From assembly GCF_016741875.1 (NCBI RefSeq), contig NZ_JAERRF010000004.1, positions 124,001-188,000 of the forward strand: a stretch of DNA of 64,000 nt. Reading direction: 5' to 3'. This document shows positions 44,128 to 52,455 of the stretch, piece after piece. Made by a program: the position numbers and the translations under genes. Source of the DNA: Streptomyces coffeae. Lineage in GTDB: Bacteria > Actinomycetota > Actinomycetes > Streptomycetales > Streptomycetaceae. Below the pieces are notes generated by a model. The model searched no databases and was not told the origin of the DNA. It saw only the letters and a list, made by a program, of their open reading frames with translations. Within the stretch, counting starts at the first letter, position 1, and every line of letters starts with the position of its first letter.

Positions 44128-44451
44128 GTGGCTCTTCCGCCCCTTACCCCTGAACAGCGCGCAGCCGCGCTCGAAAAGGCCGCCGCGGCTCGCCGGGAGC
44201 GCGCCGAGGTCAAGAATCGGCTCAAGCACTCCGGCGCCTCCCTGCACGAGGTCATCAAGCAGGGCCAGGAGAACGATGTCATCGGCAAGATGAAGGTCTC
44301 GGCTCTCCTCGAATCCCTGCCCGGCGTCGGCAAGGTCCGCGCCAAGCAGATCATGGAGCGCCTCGGCATCTCCGAGAGCCGCCGTGTGCGGGGTCTCGGC
44401 TCCAACCAGATCGCATCTCTCGAGCGTGAGTTCGGCGGTGCCGCCGGCTGA
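44128..44451 (+). CDS. sihF: sIHF, Streptomyces integration host factor
   Basis: 107 aa, GTG 44128 with GAGGTGA upstream. Small actinobacterial nucleoid-associated protein unrelated to proteobacterial IHF; it bends and compacts DNA, influences topoisomerase activity, and its loss affects sporulation septation and antibiotics. A long N-terminal helix ([27 protein letters not shown]) is followed by a helix-two-turn-helix region with the helix-hairpin-helix [22 protein letters not shown] and the basic [18 protein letters not shown]. Full length. Confidence 0.95.
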   Translation: MALPPLTPEQRAAALEKAAAARRERAEVKNRLKHSGASLHEVIKQGQENDVIGKMKVSALLESLPGVGKVRAKQIMERLGISESRRVRGLGSNQIASLEREFGGAAG

Positions 44452-44453
44452 CG

Positions 44454-44483
44454 TTTCCAGGCACCCCCGGGAACCTGGATAAT
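44454..44483 (+). promoter_or_regulatory. Leaderless gmk promoter
   Basis: TTTCCA (44454-44459), 18-bp spacer, GATAAT (44478-44483), then six bases to ATG 44490. There is no SD. Confidence 0.55.
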
Positions 44484-44489
44484 CGCTGC

Positions 44490-45056
44490 ATGGCAGCACA
44501 CTCCGCACGTCCGCGACTGACCGTGCTCTCCGGCCCCTCCGGGGTCGGCAAGAGCACGGTCGTCGCCCATCTGCGCACAGAACACCCCGCGGTCTGGCTC
44601 TCGGTCTCCGCCACGACCCGTAAGCCCCGCCCCGGCGAGCAGCACGGCGTCCAGTACTTCTTCGTGGACGACGGGGAGTTCGACAAGCTCATCGCCAACG
44701 GTGAGCTGCTGGAGTGGGCCGAGTTCGCGGGCAACCGCTACGGCACCCCACGGCAGGCCGTCCTCGACCGCCTCGAAGCGGGCGAGCCGGTGCTCCTGGA
44801 GATCGACCTCCAGGGCGCCCGTCAGGTCCGCGAGTCCATGGCCGAGGCGCAGCTCGTCTTCCTCGCCCCGCCCAGCTGGGAGGAGCTGGTACGCCGGCTC
44901 ACCGGCCGGGGCACCGAGGCGCCGGAGGTCATCGAGCGACGGCTGGAGGCCGCCAGAACCGAGCTGGCCGCGGAGTCCGAGTTCGACCGGACCCTGGTCA
45001 ACACCTCCGTCGAGGACGTGTCGCGCGAGCTGCTAGCCTTGATGAAGGTTCTATAG
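44490..45056 (+). CDS. gmk: Guanylate kinase
   Basis: 188 aa, ATG 44490, probably leaderless. GMP + ATP to GDP + ADP; also a known point of ppGpp inhibition in several bacteria. Walker [13 protein letters not shown] (about 13-24), GMP-binding [20 protein letters not shown], and [16 protein letters not shown]. The lid region with [13 protein letters not shown] is complete. Confidence 0.96.
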   Translation: MAAHSARPRLTVLSGPSGVGKSTVVAHLRTEHPAVWLSVSATTRKPRPGEQHGVQYFFVDDGEFDKLIANGELLEWAEFAGNRYGTPRQAVLDRLEAGEPVLLEIDLQGARQVRESMAEAQLVFLAPPSWEELVRRLTGRGTEAPEVIERRLEAARTELAAESEFDRTLVNTSVEDVSRELLALMKVL

Positions 45057-45085
45057 ATCTTTTTCCCCCTTTCGGAAGGTAGAGC

Positions 45086-45358
45086 GTGTCCTCTTCCATC
45101 ACCGCGCCCGAGGGCATCATCAACCCGCCGATCGACGAGCTGCTCGAGGCCACTGACTCGAAGTACAGCCTCGTGATCTACGCGGCCAAGCGTGCGCGTC
45201 AGATCAACGCGTACTACTCCCAGCTCGGCGAGGGCCTGCTCGAGTACGTCGGCCCCCTGGTGGACACCCACGTCCACGAGAAGCCGCTCTCGATCGCGCT
45301 CCGCGAGATCAACGCGGGTCTGCTGACCTCCGAGGCCATCGAGGGCCCGGCGCAGTAG
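45086..45358 (+). CDS. rpoZ: RNA polymerase omega subunit
   Basis: 90 aa, GTG 45086, SD GGAAGG. Omega helps fold and dock the beta-prime subunit. Core motif [20 protein letters not shown] (about 25-44), then [15 protein letters not shown]. In many bacteria gmk-rpoZ-coaBC are adjacent, as here. Confidence 0.96.
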   Translation: MSSSITAPEGIINPPIDELLEATDSKYSLVIYAAKRARQINAYYSQLGEGLLEYVGPLVDTHVHEKPLSIALREINAGLLTSEAIEGPAQ

Positions 45359-45483
45359 TCTCAGATCGCTCATCACCGGCCCGGCACGGGGCACCTTCCA
45401 GCGGAGGCTGAAGGTCCCGAATGCCGGGCTCGTGGTGTGTCATGGGTGGGTACGACGGCGTACACGGCGGGGAGAGGCAAGCG

Positions 45484-46701
45484 ATGACCACGGCGGACAG
45501 GCCCAGGGTCGTGCTGGGCGTCAGCGGCGGGATCGCCGCGTACAAGGCGTGTGAGCTGCTGCGGCGCCTCACCGAGTCGGGGCATGACGTCCGCGTGGTG
45601 CCCACCGCCTCGGCGCTGCACTTCGTCGGCGAGGCCACCTGGTCGGCGCTGTCCGGACAGCCCGCGGGGACCGAGGTGTGGGAGTCGGTCCACGAAGTCC
45701 CGCACGTCCGCATCGGCCAGTCCGCCGATCTTGTCGTGGTCGCCCCCGCCACCGCCGACCTCCTCGCCAAGGCCGCCCACGGCCTCGCCGACGACCTGTT
45801 GACCAATACGCTGCTCACCGCGCGGTGTCCGGTCGTCTTCGCCCCCGCCATGCACACCGAGATGTGGGAGCACCCCGCCACCCGGGAGAACGTGGCCACC
45901 CTGCGCCGCCGGGGCGCGCTGGTCATCGAGCCCGCCGTCGGACGGCTGACCGGGGTGGACACCGGCAAGGGCCGGCTGCCCGACCCCGAGCAGATCTTCG
46001 AGGTCTGCCGCCGGGTGCTGGCCCGCGGCGAGCGCGCCGGTGAGCAGGATCTCGCCGGGCGCCATGTGGTGATCAGCGCGGGCGGCACCCGTGAGCCGCT
46101 GGACCCGGTGCGCTTCCTCGGCAACCGCTCCACCGGCCGCCAGGGCTACGCCCTCGCCCGCGCCGCCGTCGCCCGGGGCGCCCGGGTGACCCTGGTCTCG
46201 GTCAACAGCGAGCTGGCCGACCCGGCCGGTGCCGATGTGGTGCGCGCGGGCACCGCCGCCCAGCTGCGGGAGGCGGTCCTGAAGGCCGCCGCGGACGCCG
46301 ACGCCGTGGTGATGGCCGCCGCCGTCGCCGACTTCCGGCCCGCCCACTACGCCCAGGGCAAGATCAAGAAGCAGGAGGGCGCCGAGCCCGAGCCGCTCGC
46401 CCTAGTGCGAAATCCAGACATTCTCGCGGAGATCTCCGCGGATCGCGCCCGCCCCGGCCAGATCGTCGTGGGCTTCGCCGCCGAAACCGACGACGTGCTG
46501 GCCAACGGCCGCGCCAAGCTGGCCCGCAAGGGCTGCGATCTGCTCGTGGTGAACGAGGTGGGGGAGCACAAGACGTTTGGCTCCGATGCCAATGAGGCCG
46601 TTGTGCTTGCGGCCGACGGCACCGAGACGCCCGTTCCGTACGGCCCCAAGGACGCCCTGGCCGACACCGTCTGGGATCTTGTGGCGGCCCGGCTGGGCTG
46701 A
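45484..46701 (+). CDS. coaBC: Bifunctional phosphopantothenoylcysteine decarboxylase/synthetase
   Basis: 405 aa from ATG 45484, with GGAGAGG six bases upstream; the frame also opens at 45421 (MPGSW) without an SD. Two steps of coenzyme A synthesis. The N-terminal CoaC flavoprotein part: [20 protein letters not shown], catalytic His in [32 protein letters not shown]. The C-terminal CoaB part: [31 protein letters not shown] and KIKKQEG (CTP/Mg region). Confidence 0.95.
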   Translation: MTTADRPRVVLGVSGGIAAYKACELLRRLTESGHDVRVVPTASALHFVGEATWSALSGQPAGTEVWESVHEVPHVRIGQSADLVVVAPATADLLAKAAHGLADDLLTNTLLTARCPVVFAPAMHTEMWEHPATRENVATLRRRGALVIEPAVGRLTGVDTGKGRLPDPEQIFEVCRRVLARGERAGEQDLAGRHVVISAGGTREPLDPVRFLGNRSTGRQGYALARAAVARGARVTLVSVNSELADPAGADVVRAGTAAQLREAVLKAAADADAVVMAAAVADFRPAHYAQGKIKKQEGAEPEPLALVRNPDILAEISADRARPGQIVVGFAAETDDVLANGRAKLARKGCDLLVVNEVGEHKTFGSDANEAVVLAADGTETPVPYGPKDALADTVWDLVAARLG

Positions 46702-46855
46702 CCGGCCCGGCCCGTGGCCGGAGCGCCTCCGATCGGGCCATGACACCTTCCTGCAGGGCCGCCCTGGCTGTTTTTCCGCTCCCGGCGAGGTATGTTCCAG
46801 GTCACGGCCTGCCCGTTCTGTGGGACGGGGATGCTCGACCGGCCCACCCGCCGGA

Positions 46856-46861
46856 TAAACT
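46856..46861 (+). promoter_or_regulatory. Candidate metK -10 hexamer
   Basis: TAAACT, 82 bp before metK. GCTCGA (46833-46838) 17 bp upstream is a poor -35. I see no recognisable SAM riboswitch in the 242-bp gap. Confidence 0.3.
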
Positions 46862-46943
46862 GGCCGAGGAACCGCACCGGGCGCAGCCCCCGAGCGGTCC
46901 CGCCCATGATCAGCCAGCAGCCGCTGCAACCCCAGGGAGCGAT

Positions 46944-48152
46944 GTGTCCCGCCGCCTGTTCACCTCGGAATCCGTGACCGAGGGTCACCCTGACAAGATC
47001 GCTGACCAGATCAGCGACACCATCCTCGACGCCCTCCTCAAGGAGGACCCGACCTCCCGGGTCGCGGTCGAGACCCTGATCACCACCGGCCTGGTGCATG
47101 TGGCCGGCGAGGTGACGACCAAGGCGTACGCTCCGATCGCGACGCTCGTCCGCAACAAGATCCTCGAGATCGGCTACGACTCGTCGAAGAAGGGCTTCGA
47201 CGGCGCCTCCTGCGGTGTCTCGGTGTCGATCGGCTCACAGTCCCCGGACATCGCCCAGGGCGTCGACTCCGCCTATGAGCTCCGGGTCGAGGGCGACGAG
47301 GACGAGCTGGACAAGCAGGGCGCCGGTGACCAGGGCCTGATGTTCGGCTACGCATGCGACGAGACCCCCGAGCTGATGCCGCTGCCGATCAACCTGGCGC
47401 ACCGGCTCTCCCGCCGTCTGTCCGACGTCCGCAAGAACGGGACCATCCCCTACCTGCGCCCGGACGGCAAGACCCAGGTCACCATCGAGTACGACGGCAA
47501 CAAGGCGGTCCGGCTGGACACCGTCGTCGTCTCCTCGCAGCACGCCTCCGACATCGACCTGGACTCGCTGCTCGCTCCCGACATCCGGGAATTCGTCGTC
47601 GAGCATGTGTTGAACGAGCTGGTCGAGGACGGCATCAAGCTGGACACCGAGGGCTACCGCCTGCTGGTCAACCCCACCGGCCGCTTCGAGATCGGCGGCC
47701 CGATGGGTGACGCCGGTCTCACCGGCCGCAAGATCATCATCGACACCTACGGCGGGATGTCCCGCCACGGTGGCGGCGCCTTCTCCGGCAAGGACCCGTC
47801 CAAGGTCGACCGCTCCGCCGCCTACGCGATGCGCTGGGTCGCCAAGAACGTCGTCGCCGCCGGGCTCGCCCAGCGCTGCGAGGTCCAGGTCGCGTACGCC
47901 ATCGGCAAGGCCGAGCCGGTCGGTCTCTTCGTCGAGACCTTCGGCACCGCCACCATCGACCACGAGAAGATCGAGAAGGCCATTTCCGAGGTCTTCGACC
48001 TGCGCCCGGCCGCGATCATCCGCGATCTCGACCTGCTGCGCCCGATCTACGCCCAGACCGCGGCCTACGGTCACTTCGGCCGTGAGCTGTCGGACTTCAC
48101 CTGGGAGCGCACCGACCGCGTGGACGCGCTCCGCGCGGCCGCGGGTCTGTAA
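46944..48152 (+). CDS. metK: S-adenosylmethionine synthetase
   Basis: 402 aa from GTG 46944 ([21 protein letters not shown]); upstream frame sequence is not MetK-like and AGGGAG lies at 46934-46939. Makes SAM from Met and ATP. Signature motifs [12 protein letters not shown] and [19 protein letters not shown] are intact. SAM level is known to stimulate Streptomyces antibiotic production. A strong terminator follows. Confidence 0.98.
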   Translation: MSRRLFTSESVTEGHPDKIADQISDTILDALLKEDPTSRVAVETLITTGLVHVAGEVTTKAYAPIATLVRNKILEIGYDSSKKGFDGASCGVSVSIGSQSPDIAQGVDSAYELRVEGDEDELDKQGAGDQGLMFGYACDETPELMPLPINLAHRLSRRLSDVRKNGTIPYLRPDGKTQVTIEYDGNKAVRLDTVVVSSQHASDIDLDSLLAPDIREFVVEHVLNELVEDGIKLDTEGYRLLVNPTGRFEIGGPMGDAGLTGRKIIIDTYGGMSRHGGGAFSGKDPSKVDRSAAYAMRWVAKNVVAAGLAQRCEVQVAYAIGKAEPVGLFVETFGTATIDHEKIEKAISEVFDLRPAAIIRDLDLLRPIYAQTAAYGHFGRELSDFTWERTDRVDALRAAAGL

Positions 48153-48169
48153 GCCCGCTCGGTCCATCG

Positions 48170-48206
48170 GAAGGCCCGGCACCCCGGCGGGGGTGGCCGG
48201 GCCTTC
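48170..48206 (+). terminator. metK terminator
   Basis: GAAGGCCCGGC (48170-48180) pairs with 48196-48206. The stem continues as ACCCC/GGGGT past a one-base bulge, loop GGCG. Confidence 0.85.
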
Positions 48207-48252
48207 GGACGTCCGGCGGCCGGTGGCGCGCTCCCGTGTCCGCGCCGTCTGC

Positions 48253-48258
48253 TAAGAC
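48253..48258 (+). promoter_or_regulatory. Candidate leaderless priA -10
   Basis: TAAGAC, seven bases before GTG 48266; no SD. Confidence 0.35.
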
Positions 48259-48265
48259 TTGAGCT

Positions 48266-50437
48266 GTGAGCAGCGAGAACGAGCGGTCGAAGCGGGACGC
48301 CGAGGCCCGGCCGCCCGCCGGGGAGCAGCTCGCGCTCATCCGGGAGACCGTGCGCAAGGCCAACGTGCCGCGGGCCAAGCCGCGCACCTGGCGGGGAGCG
48401 GCGCTGGCCGAGGAGCTGCCGGTGGCCAAGGTCCTCGTCGACAAGGGGCCGGTGCACCTGGACAAGCTGTGGGACTACGCCGTTCCGGCCGAGATGGACG
48501 CCGAGGCCCGGCCCGGGGTGCGGGTGCGGGTGCGGTTCGGGGCCGGTACGGGCAAGGTGCGCGAGGGCCGCCGGGAGGGCGGCGGACTGCTCGACGGCTA
48601 CATCATCGAGCGGGTCGCCGAGTCCGACTTCCGTGGCCCGCTGGCCGCCGTGGCCCAGGTGGTCTCCCCGGAGCCGGTGCTCGGCCCCGGGCTGCTGGCG
48701 CTGTGCCGGGCGGTCGCGGACCGCTATGCCGGATCACTCGCCGATGTGCTCCAGCTCGCCATGCCCCGGCGCAGCGCGCGCGCCGAGGCCGAACCGTCCG
48801 CGCCGCCGCTGCCGCCCCCTCCGCCGCCCGCGCCCGGCACCTGGGCGCGCTATCCGGCCGGGCCCGGGTTTCTGGAGGCGCTCGCGCGCGGCGACCGGCC
48901 ACGCGCCGTATGGACCGCCCTGCCCGGACCGCACTGGCCCGGCGAATGGGCCGCCGCCGTGGCCGCCACGCTCGCCTCCGGGCGCGGCGCCCTGGTCGTG
49001 GTGCCCGACGGGAAGAAGGCCGCCCGGGTGGACGAGGCGCTCACCAGCGCGCTCGGCGGCTCGGGGCGGCATGTGCTGCTCACCGCCGAGCTCGGGCCCG
49101 AGGAGCGCTACCGCCGGTGGCTGGCGGTCAGCCGGGGCGCGGTACGGGCCGTGGTGGGCACCCGGGCGGCGATGTTCGCCCCCGTCCGGGATCCGGGTCT
49201 GATGGGGATCTGGGACGACGGGGACCAGAGCCACAGCGATGACCATCTGCCGCGTCCGCACGCCCGCGATGTGCTGCTGCTGCGCGCGGTCCAGGAGCGG
49301 ACCGGCTTTCTGCTGGGCGACCTCGGCCGCACCGTGGAGGCCGCCCAACTGGTGGAGAACGGCTGGGCGCGGCCCCTGGAGGCCGGTCGTGACCAGGTCC
49401 GCGCCGCCGCGCCGCTGATCCGTACGGTCGACGAGGGCGAGGTGGCCCGGGACGCCGAGGCCCGTGCCGCCCGGCTGCCCACGCTCGCCTGGCAGACGGT
49501 GCGCGAGGCGCTGACCCGCGGCCCGGTGCTGGTGCAGGTGCCGCGCCGGGGCTATGTACCCCGGCTGGCCTGCGAGCGCTGCCGGGAGCCCGCGCGCTGC
49601 GCCCACTGCTCGGGTCCGCTGGAGGCGCGGGACGCCGACCGTCTGGGCTGCGGCTGGTGTGGACGGCCCGAGACGGGCTGGCACTGCGCGGCCTGCGGGG
49701 GAGCGCGGCTGCGGGCGAGCGTGGTGGGTGCCCGGCGCACCGCCGAGGAGCTGGGCCGGGCTTTCCCGGCCGTGCCCATCCGCACCTCCGGCCGGGACCA
49801 TGTGCTGAGCACGGTGCCCGACCGCCCGGCGCTGGTGGTCAGCACCCCGGGTGCCGAGCCGGTCGCCGAGGGCGGCTATGCGGCGGCTCTGCTGCTGGAC
49901 GGCTGGGCCCTGTTGGGCCGCCCCGATCTACGGGCGGGTGAGGACGCGCTGCGCCACTGGCTGGAGGCGGCGTCCCTGGTCCGCGGCCACGGCGAGGGCG
50001 GCGGTGCGGACGGGGGCGGCACGGTGGTGGTGATCGCGGAGCCCACGCTGCGCCCCGTTCAGGCGCTGGTGCGCTGGGACCCGGCCGGTTACGCGGCTCG
50101 GGAGCTGGCCGAGCGGGCTCAGTTGGGCTTTCCGCCGGTCTCGCGGATGGCGGCGGTGTCCGGTCCCGCGGAGGCGGTGGCCGAGCTGATCGCATCGGCG
50201 GGGCTGCCGGAGGGCGCGGAAACCCTCGGCCCGGTACCGCTGCCGGTCACCGAGCCGGGCCGCCCCCGCCGCCCCGGCGATCCACCGCCGGGTGAGCGGT
50301 GGGAGCGTGCGCTGGTCCGCGTCCGCCCCGGCCAGGGCAGCGCGCTGGCCGCGGCCCTGAAGGAGGCGAAGGCGCGCCGTCTGGCCCGGGGCGAGAAGGA
50401 CCCGGCGGTCCGGGTGGATCCGCTCGAGATCGGTTGA
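48266..50437 (+). CDS. priA: PriA-like primosomal protein, helicase motifs degenerate
   Basis: 723 aa, GTG 48266. PriA recognises stalled forks and reloads the replisome. The N-terminal 3'BD domain is present (AKVLVDKGPVHLDKLWDYAVP) and eight Cys for two zinc sites are kept (CERCREPARCAHCSG ... CGWCGRPETGWHCAACGG, about 435-480). Where Walker A (GxTGSGKT) belongs, the sequence is ALPGPHWPGEWAAAV, and motif II reads WDDGDQSHSDDHLP instead of DEEH. ATP hydrolysis and helicase activity are therefore improbable. Actinobacterial PriA proteins are generally described this way, so the protein is probably a structural primosome factor and not a decayed gene. Confidence 0.92.
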   Translation: MSSENERSKRDAEARPPAGEQLALIRETVRKANVPRAKPRTWRGAALAEELPVAKVLVDKGPVHLDKLWDYAVPAEMDAEARPGVRVRVRFGAGTGKVREGRREGGGLLDGYIIERVAESDFRGPLAAVAQVVSPEPVLGPGLLALCRAVADRYAGSLADVLQLAMPRRSARAEAEPSAPPLPPPPPPAPGTWARYPAGPGFLEALARGDRPRAVWTALPGPHWPGEWAAAVAATLASGRGALVVVPDGKKAARVDEALTSALGGSGRHVLLTAELGPEERYRRWLAVSRGAVRAVVGTRAAMFAPVRDPGLMGIWDDGDQSHSDDHLPRPHARDVLLLRAVQERTGFLLGDLGRTVEAAQLVENGWARPLEAGRDQVRAAAPLIRTVDEGEVARDAEARAARLPTLAWQTVREALTRGPVLVQVPRRGYVPRLACERCREPARCAHCSGPLEARDADRLGCGWCGRPETGWHCAACGGARLRASVVGARRTAEELGRAFPAVPIRTSGRDHVLSTVPDRPALVVSTPGAEPVAEGGYAAALLLDGWALLGRPDLRAGEDALRHWLEAASLVRGHGEGGGADGGGTVVVIAEPTLRPVQALVRWDPAGYAARELAERAQLGFPPVSRMAAVSGPAEAVAELIASAGLPEGAETLGPVPLPVTEPGRPRRPGDPPPGERWERALVRVRPGQGSALAAALKEAKARRLARGEKDPAVRVDPLEIG

Positions 50438-50507
50438 GGCTGATGGCCCGTCCGCGGTTGTCGGCGATCCGCGGAGTCCGGCCACGCCGGGAAGGCAACC
50501 GGTCGCG

Positions 50508-51032
50508 TCAGCCGTTGCGCGGGCTGGGGAAGGCGCTGGGGCGGGCTTCTTCACGCAAGGGAGCGGGCTGCGGAGGGCCGGACCGGGCGGCGGGGACCGA
50601 CGGCAGTGTGGGGGAGGGCAGCGCGGTCGGCACCTCCGGACGGGCCGCCGGGGCCTCGCCGCCCTCGCCAGCGGTCTGCGCCGGGGCCCGCCGGGCGCCG
50701 TAACGGCGGTGCACCGCCTGCTTGGTGACGCCCAGTGCGGAACCCACCGCGTCCCAGGAGAAGCCGAGTGAGCGGTCGAAGTCCACCGCCGCCGTGACCA
50801 GCGTCTCGACGCTGTCCCGCAGCTCCTGGGCCAGCCGCACGGTGGGGGCCGGGGCGCGTCCGTAGACCACGAAACCGGCGGACGGGCCGGTGCGTCGCGG
50901 ACGGTAGACATTGCCGAGCTGGGCGGTGAGCGTACGCAGCGCGTCCACCTGACGGCGGACCCGCTCGATGTCCCGGACCAGGAGGTGCAGGCTGGCCCGT
51001 GCCTGGGCGTCGTGGGTTGCGTGGTCGGCCAT
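50508..51032 (-). CDS. Putative HTH DNA-binding protein
   Basis: 174 aa from ATG 51032 ([12 protein letters not shown]), SD GAGAGG seven bases upstream; TTG 51038 is an alternative. Central helical region, then a compact helix-turn-helix [22 protein letters not shown] (about 93-114), followed by an Ala/Pro-rich disordered tail of 55 residues. The HTH is like those of small actinobacterial regulators that resemble sigma-70 region 4 or XRE helices. The target is unknown. It lies convergent to priA and divergent from fmt. Confidence 0.75.
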   Translation of the reverse strand: MADHATHDAQARASLHLLVRDIERVRRQVDALRTLTAQLGNVYRPRRTGPSAGFVVYGRAPAPTVRLAQELRDSVETLVTAAVDFDRSLGFSWDAVGSALGVTKQAVHRRYGARRAPAQTAGEGGEAPAARPEVPTALPSPTLPSVPAARSGPPQPAPLREEARPSAFPSPRNG

Positions 51033-51315
51033 GAACAAGCCTCTCGAACCGGCGTGGAAGGGAAACGGAGATGGGGGCTGGGGGCTGGGGGCTGGGGAGC
51101 TGGAAGGGTCGGGGGAGTCCGGAGATGACGATGGGTCGGGGAGACAGATCGGGCCGCTTGGCGCGGCCCGATGGGGTCAATCTCTCTTGACCAACGCGGC
51201 ACCCGCCCGTCGGTCACGGTCCGGGGCGTGCGGGGGTCGGGCCGTACGCCCCCTGGATGGCGGACCATAGACTGAGGCGCCGTTTCCGCTGTGTGTGAGA
51301 GGTAGTTCACCACCC

Positions 51316-52251
51316 ATGAGGCTCGTCTTCGCCGGTACCCCCGAGGTCGCACTGCCCGCTCTGGACGCGCTGATCGCGTCGGACCGGCACGAGGTGGTGG
51401 CCGTGGTGACCCGTCCCGACGCACCCGCGGGGCGCGGCCGCCGGCTGGTGGCCGGCCCGGTCGCGGAGCGGGCCGAGGAGGCGGGGATCGAGGTGCTCAA
51501 GCCCGCCAAGCCGCGGGACCCGGAGTTCCTGGCGCGGCTGAGCGAGATCGCGCCGGACTGCTGTCCGGTGGTGGCGTACGGGGCGCTGCTGCCCAAGGCG
51601 GCGCTGGAGATCCCGGCGCACGGCTGGGTCAATCTGCACTTCTCGCTGCTCCCCGCCTGGCGCGGTGCGGCGCCGGTGCAGCACGCGGTGCTCGCGGGCG
51701 ACGAGGTGACCGGGGCGTCCACCTTCCAGATCGAGGAGGGTCTTGACTCCGGCCCGGTGTACGGGGTGGTCACCGAGGACGTCCGGGCCACCGACACCAG
51801 CGGCGATCTGCTGACCCGGCTGGCCTTCGCCGGGGCCGGGCTGCTGGCGGCGACGATGGACGGCATCGAGGACGGCACGCTGCGCCCCGTACCGCAGCCC
51901 GCCGAGGGCATCTCGCTCGCCCCGAAGATCAATGTGGAGGACGCGGAGATCGACTGGGCGTCGCCCGCGCTGCGCGTGGACCGGGTGGTGCGGGCGTGCG
52001 CCCCGGCGCCCGGCGCGTGGACGACCTTCCGCGGTGAGCGGCTGAAGGTGGTGTCCGCGGCGCAGGTGCCGGACCGCACGGACCTGGAGCCGGGTGCGAT
52101 GGCGGTGACCAAGAAGGCGGTCTACGTGGGCACCGGCAGCCATGCGGTCGAGCTGAGCTGGGTCCGTCCGCAGGGCAAGAAGCCGATGCTCGCCGCCGAC
52201 TGGGCCCGCGGAGTGCGGATCGCCGAGGGGGAGCGGCTGGGAGCGTCGTAG
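51316..52251 (+). CDS. fmt: Methionyl-tRNA formyltransferase
   Basis: 311 aa from ATG 51316 ([16 protein letters not shown]); the in-frame upstream start at 51295 has no family support. Formylates initiator Met-tRNA using 10-formyl-THF. The catalytic pattern is [20 protein letters not shown] (Asn, His) with the Asp in [11 protein letters not shown]. The C-terminal tRNA-binding domain is present. One variation: the loop reads [13 protein letters not shown] where most family members have D(F/L)xVVVAYG. Confidence 0.96.
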   Translation: MRLVFAGTPEVALPALDALIASDRHEVVAVVTRPDAPAGRGRRLVAGPVAERAEEAGIEVLKPAKPRDPEFLARLSEIAPDCCPVVAYGALLPKAALEIPAHGWVNLHFSLLPAWRGAAPVQHAVLAGDEVTGASTFQIEEGLDSGPVYGVVTEDVRATDTSGDLLTRLAFAGAGLLAATMDGIEDGTLRPVPQPAEGISLAPKINVEDAEIDWASPALRVDRVVRACAPAPGAWTTFRGERLKVVSAAQVPDRTDLEPGAMAVTKKAVYVGTGSHAVELSWVRPQGKKPMLAADWARGVRIAEGERLGAS

Positions 52252-52355
52252 GACGCGTCGCATCCGGCGAACGCGCCGGGCGCCGCCGGGGGCGTGCCGA
52301 GGTGAACGACACGCCCCGGGCACGCCACGACGCACCCGTGCCGCCCGCGGGCCCC

Positions 52356-52386
52356 TTGACTTCAACCATGCTTGAAGTTTTAGCGT
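52356..52386 (+). promoter_or_regulatory. MerR-type promoter of the ABC exporter gene
   Basis: -35 TTGACT (52356-52361), exactly 19 bp, -10 TAGCGT (52381-52386). The long spacer contains the palindrome ACTTCAA-CCATGC-TTGAAGT (52359-52378). A 19-bp spacer with a central dyad is the hallmark of promoters activated by MerR-family regulators through DNA untwisting. No merR gene is in the window. Confidence 0.8.
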
Positions 52387-52455
52387 TCCTGGTGTGCCGC
52401 CGGTCCGGATCGGCCGGTCTCATGGGAGCGGCACCCCAGACCTCGGAGGTGCGCG

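Noticed and set aside
46702..46943. SAM riboswitch before metK
   Set aside because: No recognisable SAM-I, SAM-II or SAM-IV core could be drawn in the gap.
46792..46977. 61-codon frame with a CPFC motif upstream of metK
   Set aside because: Runs into metK out of frame, has no SD and no hydrophobic or family pattern; the CxxC is likely chance.
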